This document shows positions 52,366 through 64,000 of a stretch of 64,000 bases of DNA, in pieces. This DNA comes from Chrysomallon squamiferum (taxonomy: Eukaryota; Mollusca; Gastropoda; Neomphalida; Peltospiridae), in assembly GCA_012295275.1 (NCBI GenBank), contig CM022678.1, forward strand, positions 12,734,592 through 12,798,591, in the 5' to 3' direction. Under the pieces are notes generated by a model that saw nothing but the letters and a program-made list of their open reading frames with translations, did no database searches and was not told where the DNA came from. A program made the position numbers and the translations under genes. Every line of letters starts with the position of its first letter. Position 1 is the first letter of the stretch.

Positions 52366-52648
52366 CAACCTATTTCTTTTTTCTTATTTCCGGTATTTTC
52401 CTTATACTGCTAGTAAAACAACAATCTTTATTTAATATTATTATACACGTTGATGAACTAGGGTGCAGCGATTCTTGTATAGAAATAATAATAGTAATAA
52501 CAGTAATAATACTTAGTATTTTCTGAATAGCAAAAAAAAAAAAAAAAAAAATTTTTAAATAGAGCGAGAAAAAATGCAATATTGTTAATACTTTAAAAGA
52601 AAACGTGAAAAGTTGTTAGTTTCATTATTAATAACATTCTGTGAACAG

Positions 52649-52690
<42 letters not shown>

Positions 52691-52976
52691 AACATCTGCC
52701 ATAACACACTCAACAAACTATGAAATATAAATTTTATTAGTAATCATATTCTGTAACGAAACTATCAAAAATTAGTTTTATTATTAATTACCTTACTGTA
52801 AAGAAACTATTAAAAATAAGTTGTTTTTTTTTTGTTTTTTTTTTTAAAATTAATATTCGACCCTATGAAAAGTACGTTTTATTATTAATTATTTTCTGTA
52901 GGAAAAGCATGAAAAGTAAGCTTTGTTATTAACTATTCTTCTGCCAGGCTACGTATGTACAGTGTCTAAATTCAAA

Positions 52977-53007
<31 letters not shown>

Positions 53008-53252
53008 AAAGAAAAAGAAAGAAAAATTAAAAGAAAAATAGAGAAGAAGTGACAACAACAACAACAACAGTAATAACAGAAAGCAACAACAAGAGTTTAA
53101 GAAGCAGAAAACGAGTTTTTGTTGTTTATGTTGATATTATGCAGCCCTGATGATTTATTTCTTCCTTTATTCACGTCATGACTGTTTTTAAAATAATAAT
53201 AATAATAATTATTATTAAATACTTTTATTACAGGTTTTCTTGTCGTGGAAAG

Positions 53253-53254
<2 letters not shown>

Positions 53255-53312
<58 letters not shown>
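53255..53312. repeat. (GA)n microsatellite
   Basis: About 56 bp of GA repeat upstream of the peptidyl-tRNA hydrolase gene. The Arg/Glu open frame across it is spurious. Confidence 0.95.
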
Positions 53313-53316
<4 letters not shown>

Positions 53317-54350
53317 TAAAGACAAAAAATCAGCAAAAACCCTACAATTTAAAATATATATAATTCATTTACATACCAAATTAATAAATAAAATTTTATT
53401 TTAAAAATATTTAAAACAATTCGGAGGGCATTACTATCAAGCAAATTAAATGATTTTCAGTTGATAACACTGGCATAAAGGGTTACTTAACATGAGTTGT
53501 AATAAAGAAAACAGATATTTGCTGTGGTAATTTAAAGCAAAACATAGGCATTAGTAATGATAGAGACAATTTATATCCGTGTCTTAAAATTAAGAATTAA
53601 TAATCTGTCTCTCTCCTAAGCCCCCCCCCACAAACATAATTATTATGGTTTAATTATTGCAAAGGAAAATTTCAACAGCGAGAGAATTTAAGAAGTAAAG
53701 GTGGTATGATATCGCAAGCCAATAAAAGGGAGGTAATTCTTGTCCCACAATTCAAAGAACAAAATGTCAGCGTCCATTGTTTACAACGGTTAACAAAACC
53801 ATATAATTCATTATTTTGTATTTGTGTTATTTCTGGTAACTTGTTAATATTAAAGATATATATGGCAAATTGCCATAGAAATTTATGACCTTACGTGCCA
53901 TACAATAGAAAAAACTCAAAAACAAAATCTTTTAAAAGCATGCTCCGGACGTTTACGTAAACTAAAGTTAAAACAATACAAGTTAATCTTTAATAGTGTA
54001 ACCGTTACAGTATTATTTATTAAATATTTGCTTATTAATTTCATGCTGCATCATGATTACTTTATCAACGGCTGTGTGGACTTGGAATGCTGTTGTGAAT
54101 TCTCTTTTTTTTTTTTATTCTAATTAAAAACAATAGCCATTAGTATTATACTATTAATAGTATCAGTATTCACTAGCCGTGGATTTTCTCACATTAACTA
54201 ATATCCGTTATCTTTATAAATATTATTTGCCGTTACAGAAAAATCAGATGTTAAACATTAATATTTATAGACATTAAACATAATATTTCCACATTTTTTG
54301 TTTCATAACAAATAAATCAGCTACTATACATCAGACAGTATCGTGTGGAT

Positions 54351-54761
54351 ATGAATACTGAGGATGCTGAAGAGGGTGGTTCTTCAGATGTTGTGGAGAC
54401 CGCCTTCAAACCTCGAGAAGATCTGATTGATGTCATAATGACTCTTGGATTTAGTCGCAATGCAGCAATTAAGGTATTTTCTACACAATCTACATTTATA
54501 AGAATTAGTGTGGATATTTGTAATATATATATATATATATATTTAGAATAAAATATCTTACTTTTTAAAACCTTTTTTCTTCTATTTATTATTTCTTTTT
54601 GTTTAGGGATTGTTTTATACAGGTAACTTCAATGCAGAGTTGGCAGCAGGCTGGTTATTTGAAAATCAGGATAAGAATCTAGATGCACCTCTAGAAGTAA
54701 GATATATAAACATTTTTCAAATACATGTAAATACATTAGCATCTTATTTTGCATAGGAGTA

Positions 54762-54812
<51 letters not shown>

Positions 54813-57064
54813 ATTTTGAATATTTATAAATATTTTAAAAAGTTGGCATTTTATTTTGCACAGGAGTAAGATATATGTGTATGTTGTATATATTTTGTGT
54901 AATATCTGTGTGTGTGTGTTTGTGTATGTATATATATATATATATAAATGTAGATGGATATATACTCAAATTTGTATAAAAAGTTAGCATTATATTTTGT
55001 ACATCATGACTAGCCACAATGAAACATCATTCAGTTAGTATATCATCTTAACATTGTGCATGGATTTTTCAAGTGTTCTGTATTTGGTATCATGATTTAT
55101 CATTGTCAATAAACTGTGTTTCAGAACTATGATTTGTCATCTCTACTCAGTATGGACTAACATTCAGATATTCATGTTATATTTCATTTCTGTGTGCTGG
55201 AAACTGAAATTCACTTATAATTATAAATGAGCCTGTATAAGAGAACATATGATGATAACACAGGATTAAGTAATCTTTCAATTTAGGTTGAGCGGTATCA
55301 CCCACGGTTTTACTGTTTATCTCCTTATTTTTTTGTTTTGCTACTGTTAAGATATGAAAAGGATCAGATAAAATATAGTTGTCCTATCATTACTGATGTT
55401 GTCAAAAGTTAAAGAAACTTCTTCTGTCTTGTTATGTCAAGGGAGGTAAATCATGTTAGTTCTTTAACTGTTTGATTTACAGAATTCTAAGAAGCAATGG
55501 GATTAAAGAAACTCTGCCTCGATCTGAACAGGAAATATGATTGTATTGATCAGTTACCACTGTGCATGTGTGTGTGTACTTGTGCAGGGTTTGTGTGTAT
55601 GGCAATGTGAATTCATTTTTGTTATCTATAATATTAAGTTATGCACATGTAATACTGCTGTGTGTATAGATATTACAATTAATTTTTTTACTAGTATTAA
55701 TAATTGTTCCAAAGTACCCATAATGTCTGAATATGCATTCAGATGCAGGATACAGTCATTTCAAAGTACATTTTTAATACTCGAGATAAAAATAAGAATT
55801 ACAATAAAATAAAAACTTTTATTTCCAGGATGATCTTGAAGAATCTGGAGAAGAGAGCAGTGATGATGTAGAATACGTTGGTTCGGGTGATGTTTACAAG
55901 ATGGTGTTTGTTGTAAACGTCCAGCTAAAGATGGGGATTGGAAAAATAGCAGCACAGGTGGCACATGCGGCCTTGAACTTGTACAGAAAGTTAGTGTCTG
56001 AGCAGCAGAAATTTGGTCAGATGCTTATCAACTGGGAACAGTATGGGTAAGTTTGTTTCATAATTTCACCATAATGGAATGATACTTCTAATGCCAGTGT
56101 TGCCATGGCAATGATTAATTTAGATTTCAGGCAACTAGTGATGGAAAGCTGAGGTACAGACTATATGTCATTATTAGTTATATAGACAATATAGACACAC
56201 AGTGTATTCAGGTATTATTCTTGGTTGTAGAGGAAAACTGGTCCCAGGAGTTGAAAGAATGAAATTCCACATTCAAGTTTAATGTTTACATTTTTAGTTA
56301 CACAGCCTTTGTGAACTCCAGTATCCATCACTATCATTGGACAGCATGTTAACATCTAGAGAGACAAATCATTTGATAAATGCAAAAACAAGCATCTGAT
56401 TGAAACTAGTATAAAAAACCCAGTATGGATTATAGTACAGAAAATTATCAGAAAAGTGCTTTGAGGAAAGAGGAGAATGTAAATAAAAGTTTTATTAAAT
56501 TGTGAATGTTTTTAAAATGTTTAATTTCAGGGAGACTAAAATTGTGACTGTTACAATGATTATTTTTAAAATGTTTAATTTCAGGGAGACTAAAATTGTG
56601 ACTGTTACAATGATTATTTTTAAAATGTTTAATTTCAGGGAGACTAAAATTGTGACTGTTACAATGATTATTTTTAAAATGTTTAATTTCAGGGAGACTA
56701 AAATTGTGTTAAAGGGTGAGACGTCTGCTCATTTAGCAGATCTTGCTGCCAAGGCTGCTGGCTATGACTTGCCTTATTTCATTGTGCAAGATGCAGGCAA
56801 AACACAGGTTTGTATTGTCAGGTTTTTATTTATTTATTTCTTATTTTTTCAAATTTTACTTGATATTTTGTATTCTAGTTTATAACACACACACACACAC
56901 ACATTGACAAACACAGTTATGTCTGTATTTTCAGATAAAATAATATTTGAACCTTAAAGTGATTTCTTTTTTTTCAGGTACCTTCTGGTTCAAGTACAGT
57001 GCTCGCAATAATGGGAAAAGTTGAAGATGTAGACGAAGTTACTGGAAAACTGACGTTGTTGTAG
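54351..57064 (+). CDS. UBA-domain peptidyl-tRNA hydrolase 2 (PTH2 family)
   Basis: Coding exons 54351-54473, 54607-54696, 55829-56046, 56693-56807 and 56978-57064 join in phase to 210 aa. Residues about 22-65 form a UBA-like ubiquitin-binding domain (DLIDVIMTLGFSRNAAIKGL, then AELAAGWLFENQ). An acidic linker (DDLEESGEESSDDVEYV) follows, then the PTH2 domain: VVNVQLKMGIGKIAAQVAHA with the conserved lysine, WEQYGETKIVLKG, DLAAKAAGYDLPYFIVQDAG and KTQVPSGSSTVLAI. PTH2 enzymes hydrolyse peptidyl-tRNA; in vertebrate PTRH2 a mitochondrial anchor stands where the UBA domain is here. The canonical IGP after the TVL stretch is replaced by IMGK. Exon 4 begins after the last of four tandem acceptor copies. 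AATAAA signals at 57160-57165 and 57479-57484. Confidence 0.93.
54766..54812. repeat. (GT)n microsatellite
   Basis: About 46 bp of GT repeat in intron 2 of the peptidyl-tRNA hydrolase gene, about 70 nt after the exon 2 donor. Confidence 0.95.
56509..56708 (+). repeat. 54-bp minisatellite carrying the PTH2 exon 4 acceptor
   Basis: 3.7 near-perfect copies of a 54-bp unit containing AAAATGTTTAATTTCAG then GGAGACTAAAATTGTG. The four AG acceptors precede bases 56531, 56585, 56639 and 56693; only the last runs on into the conserved TTAAAGGGTGAG coding sequence. The unit is exactly 18 codons and the whole array is open in the coding frame. Confidence 0.95.
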
Positions 57065-59689
57065 TTGTCATTGTTAAAACGGTGTGAGTTGGACAGTGGT
57101 GCTGGGTATGTGAGATGATGTAATTATCATTTTCCAAAAATTGTTGGAGTACAAATGGAAATAAAAGCACATATCATGACACAGTAGTGGTTGTGTATGA
57201 TGATGTTATTGTTGTTGCTGCTGTTACTGTGAGAAGACATTATCTCAGTTTCAGTGCATTGATTGTGTCAAGAAGTACTTGTTTGCAGCATTTGTGTATG
57301 AATGCTGCAGCATACTGGTTAAGAAGTTGTCAGAAAATATGGTAAAAAAATGATTACACATCAATTTCTAAGAGATCTGAATTAGAGCAGTAATTGTTAA
57401 ATATTGTAAATACTTACGATATGAAACACGGTTTCATTGAAATTATTTTATTATTTTTTAAAGTTTATTTTTAATGTAAATAAAGCCATTTGTTAATACA
57501 TACAGATATATATAGGTAGATATGTATATCTATATATATATATATTGCTTTCTCTATCTATAGCTATAGATATTTTTACATTAAGGAGTGTTGTTGGTAA
57601 AACCAATCATGTGTTAATTTATGATTTGTGTATGTGCTGTATGGGTGGGGACGTGTAATTTTATGGAATGAACTGTGTGCGTGTGCGTGCATGCAAGCTG
57701 AAAATACTCAACAATATACATATACATTCTACATTACACACACATTAAAAATAATGTATGTGTTTTTGTATATATATATATATACATATATATATGTGTG
57801 TATGTGTGTGCGCTTGTATATATATATATAGCCAAGTATTCTTTTCAGTTAACCATTTTGATATAACCTTTTTTCTTTTTCATACAAACAGTTGTCTCTT
57901 TAATAACATTTCTTGTTTTTTAATACTTTTGTTTAAAAAACTTTTTTTTGTAGATATCAGTGTTTTGATAAGCATAATAGCAATAAAAGTTTTAGAAAAA
58001 TATTCAGTGAGGCTTATATTTTGGAATAACATTCTTTTTGGACAGTATTCTTTTAATTCCTGTTCTGCAGAAAACGATCATAACTTTGCACTGTTCATTA
58101 TTTTCTTATTTCTGTTTGAATGATAACAACACATTCCAGTTAAGTCTGATTTTTTAATTTAACAGAAATTCTGACTCTTTAATCAAACTGAAAAACAAAT
58201 CTATGTGTGCTGTTGATTTTGCAAAGAAATTTTTTTTTGTAAACCTTTTTTAATTTAACATTTGAGAGATTGGCATATCGTTAGGAATTTTATTTTTATT
58301 TTTTTGATTTAATTTCATACATTAGTATTTTCTTTTTCTTCACACTTCATATTGCTTGGTTTTAATTATCAAATGTAAGGTCAAGTACTAAATGATCGTG
58401 AAAATTAAAACAAAAGATTGTATAAACACATTACGTGCTATCCTTAAGACCTCACCTCACTAATGTACAACACTGAATTATGTTACCAGTCTTCAAAATA
58501 CTGCAAGATGTTTTTTTCTGTTTTAAACTGGATCTCCACTGACATCAGTACTGCTTCGTTTCCTTTTTCATACACCCTGTATATACGCAATTCTTCATAA
58601 TACCATATTTGTTCTGATTTCATTCTTTTGTTACATGTTTGTCTTTTTGAAAATATTTTCGATTTTTAAAAAATTAAAATACCTTTTACATGTAAAATTG
58701 GCTTCTGGTCTTTATTTAATCCATGAAACAAACTGATTTCTATTATTATATATTTTTTTTTACACATCTTTATTTGTTTATTTATTTCAATTTAAAAAAA
58801 TAATAATTAATAATTGTAAAAAGAAGAAAACTGATGGGGGTTATTTGATATGAAAGAAGAAACAAGCTAAAAAGTTGACAAAGAAAAGTCATCATTTATA
58901 TAAGAAATATTTGTTTATTTATACTACATACATATAGCACTGTCTGGTCAGCTGTACATCTTCAAACAACATTGACTACAACAAACCTGAATATTTTAAT
59001 AATATCTATCACTGTTGACAGTTCTAATTAATATGACAAATAAAATAAATGTATTTAAGAAAACGATTCTAGGTTCTGTGAGTAACTGGATGTATTTAAC
59101 ATAATTACAGTGATTTAATAAAAATAAAATGTGAATTTAATAATTTATTCAGCTGAAATTGTATTTCATTTATAGAATCATTTAATAATTAATTTTGTTA
59201 GTGTAATTAAATATTCAGGTATTCTGATTCATTATTCAACCATTTATAAATCTATAATCCACTAACATTTTTGTAATTTTTAATAAGTTGAAATTCAAAA
59301 CGATGCTGTCTTGAAATTTAAAAAAAAGAAGAAAAGAATTCTGATTTATAATATACCTTACATGTTTCAAAATACAATTTAAATAATAAAAATTGTTTTA
59401 TTTCCTTTATAAAATGTTCTTCTCTTCAATAAAATCGGAAACTTTATCACTTTGTTGATTTTTATATCAGTATAAAAAATATAAAACAAAAACAGCAAGA
59501 AAAGAAAACATCTTGATTAGTTTGTTTTCTCCAGTATGTTTTTTATTTTTTATGTAATGGTCAAGTGATATATTATGACTAAAAAAGTATACTCTATGTT
59601 ATTTATAAAATTGAAATACAAAAGAATGATGTATGTGAAACCAGCACAATTTAAAAAAAAAATAAAAAATTCTAACACTAGGATGTTGT

Positions 59690-59825
59690 CATGCAGTATT
59701 AGAAGTGTATGTAAATACGATGACATCATATTAGAAATACATGCAAATGTGATGACATTGTACAGTATTAGAATTATATGTAAATGTGGTGACATCATAC
59801 AGTATTAGAATTATACATGATGTAT
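59690..59825. repeat. Degenerate tandem repeat, unit about 37 bp
   Basis: Three to four copies of a unit like cagtattagaattatatgta followed by aatgtggtgacatcata. Confidence 0.7.
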
Positions 59826-60318
59826 AATGTTATAATCATGCAATGGTAATAAAACATTATTATATAGAAAGGTGTATACAAATATCTCAAATAATTTGAA
59901 ACTGCTGTTACAAACATCCTTCCATTATTAATAAAAAAAAAAAAAAATCTTTAAAAGATGTAGACTGACATTATTACCTATTTCCTTACCTGGAATTACT
60001 TACAAAAACAATAAATACAGTAAAAGTCCTGATAAATTGCCATTAATGTGTAAACTAATATAAACTTTATTTATAATGCCCCTTGAATCCAATCTACCAT
60101 GTAGGTATATTCCTAAACAAAACTTGTGTAATGCCATCTGCATTTTACTGCAGACATTTGATATTTTATTTATAGTTCACAATGGCTTACTTTTTTTAAC
60201 TGTCCTACATGCTTATTTGAGATGAATAAGCACATGTAAAATATACTAAGAAGCTACATTTTAATCAAATACAGAAATTTGGTTTTAATTTTTTTTTTCA
60301 TTTGTGCATATATCAGAT

Positions 60319-60422
60319 GAATAAATAAAAAATAAATAAATAAATAAATTAAATAAATAAATAAATAAATAGATAAATAAATAGCTAAATAAATACAAAA
60401 TAATAAATAAATAAATAGAAAA
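60319..60422. repeat. (AAAT)n microsatellite
   Basis: About 100 bp of AAAT repeats with minor interruptions. Confidence 0.9.
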
Positions 60423-61600
60423 CAAGAAAATAAGAAAATTAAACTGTTTCTACTATATTATATGCAGATATTTTAATAATTTTATTTAACCTGTTGTGCT
60501 AATAATTTTGTGTTTTATCATCACTTGTTCAAACAAAAGTCATTCGACAAATGCATTGTTAGATTAAAAGAATACCCAATTATTTGTCAGTTATGAATAA
60601 CAGCCAGCTTCTCATTTCTCTCTCAAATTGTTTTGTTTTTAAATAAAATTTATCCACATAATTAATATAATCTTTTGTCCTAGTTTCATTTTACAACAAT
60701 CATTTTGTAAAGATATTAACTGTCTTGTGAAGGTTTAGGATGTAAAATCTGTCTTTGTAAAATTTTTAAAATAAAGCTTTATCATGTAGAAACACTTTTT
60801 CATAACCACTGCAGAAGTTATAATATTAATTAAAAAATACCATGATTAAAAATCCTAATATATTGGCTTTCTGAAGAAATGTTCTGCCAATTGTGTCCAA
60901 ACTACCATTCCAAGTATTTATATGAGGTAGATCTTTTCATTGCTGTAAAAAAATTTCTCTTTTTTGTAATGAAAATAGAAATCAATGTTTCATCCATTTC
61001 CTATCCAGCCTTAATTAACAAGATATAATGAATCCAAAAACTAGTGTTTATTTCTCTCATTGCTATCTCCACTTTTTTTTCCCCCTGACTTTCACAATTC
61101 TTTCTTTCTCCATAATCACAGAGCAGTTTTAATTTACAGCAGCATAAAGTCACATTTTCTCTTTTCTTTGAAATCTGTTTGTCTCCCCAGCCTGGTATCA
61201 GTGTGAAATATTAACATAGCTTACTTCAGATTTTTTATATACATTTTCTAGAAGCTGCCAAGATTAATTTATATGCAGTAATTTTCAATTTGTCTTTTCT
61301 TCTGCATTTTTTGTTGGAGATTCTTATTCCTCAAAATAAACGAACTGAGATGAACATTTTAAAATATACACAAGTATGTCCTTGGTATTTTTGACTCCAT
61401 AATCTTCCAATCATATGACCTCTTGTAATTTCTGAAGGCAGTGTTCTTTTCCAAATTATAAATTAAAAAAACACAAAAGGAAACAACATAATCTTCTTTA
61501 CAGTTTGTAATATTCTCCTCACATCATTGAAAACAGAAAATCAAATAAACTGCAGCAAGATTTTTCACTGGATTTGAACAATGGCCTGTAGAAATATTTT

Positions 61601-63845
<2,245 letters not shown>

Positions 63846-64000
63846 CTAACACAAACAACAGAACGTTTAAAAGTTAAATATTTCAGTAAACAGCATTAAT
63901 AATAACGATAAAGATAATGATGATAACAATGATAAAATTATAATGATAATAATAGTAATAATATAAAGTAAAATTAAAACAAAATAAAATAATCAAACAC

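Larger units (their letters stand above)
50689..54350. other. Divergent region between PHTF and PTH2 genes
   Basis: This holds the undefined 5' UTR exons and promoter of PHTF (minus) and the promoter of the peptidyl-tRNA hydrolase gene (plus). The stretch near 51800-52050 is less A/T-rich than its surroundings. A perfect palindrome TGACGTCA lies at 52358-52365. Repeats: (ATT)n 52650-52689, (AAAT)n near 52975, (GA)n 53255-53312. No coding exon is supported; the open frame across 53706-53888 resembles nothing known. Confidence 0.5.
57065..61600. other. Convergent intergenic region, PTH2 / PASK
   Basis: Tail-to-tail spacer of 4.5 kb holding the 3' UTR of the peptidyl-tRNA hydrolase gene (at least to 57484) and probably the PASK 3' UTR on the other strand. 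Contains (AT)n near 57530 and 57770, a degenerate 37-bp tandem repeat at 59690-59825 and (AAAT)n at 60319-60420. No exon is supported. Confidence 0.55.

Noticed and set aside
53706-53888. A 60-codon open frame upstream of PTH2
   Set aside because: No domain, no splice logic and no Kozak-like context beyond chance; it lies in the promoter-proximal region.
56502-56885. A 127-codon frame as a separate gene
   Set aside because: It is the tandem acceptor array running into PTH2 exon 4, not an independent gene.

Overview
The window is AT-rich nuclear DNA from an animal. It holds six protein genes with short exons, GT-AG introns and many simple repeats and minisatellites. Gene content and protein style suggest a spiralian invertebrate, probably a mollusc, but this is inference and no species can be named. 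No rRNA, tRNA, CRISPR array or prokaryotic operon was seen. All exon boundaries were read by eye, requiring consensus splice sites, matching codon phase and agreement with known family motifs.

Layout: (1) 203-6461, minus: a TMEM241-like SLC35/DMT transporter, twelve coding exons, 3' end off the left edge. (2) 10905-24293, minus (to 25965 with alternative first exons): kynureninase, eleven coding exons, 465 aa, with an alternative pair of exon 3. (3) 28556-30091, plus: an ankyrin-repeat SOCS-box protein, two coding exons, followed by a decayed Ty3/gypsy-type reverse-transcriptase fragment. (4) 39036-50688, minus: a PHTF family membrane protein, seventeen coding exons, 1014 aa. (5) 54351-57064, plus: a UBA-domain peptidyl-tRNA hydrolase 2, five coding exons, 210 aa. 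(6) 61601-63845, minus: the 3' end of PAS kinase (PASK), the last five coding exons; the gene continues off the right edge.

The most interesting signals concern RNA processing. Kynureninase carries two 83-nt versions of exon 3, and codon phase requires that exactly one is used; the exon encodes the segment with the substrate-site His (human His102). The same gene has two candidate first exons that both join in frame and give Arg-rich, presequence-like N-termini. In two unrelated genes (peptidyl-tRNA hydrolase and PHTF) a 3' splice site together with the first exon bases has been tandemly multiplied. The copies nearest the exon are in frame and open, so alternative acceptor choice would add 18 or 21 aa units. 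A TMEM241 exon of only 36 nt sits directly upstream of a very long (UG)n tract in its RNA.

The genes do not form a pathway; they are ordinary single-copy neighbours. The rest is introns and intergenic DNA with microsatellites, a 182-bp TTAA-flanked inverted-repeat element, a possible GIY-YIG retroelement scrap and two pairs of dispersed repeats.
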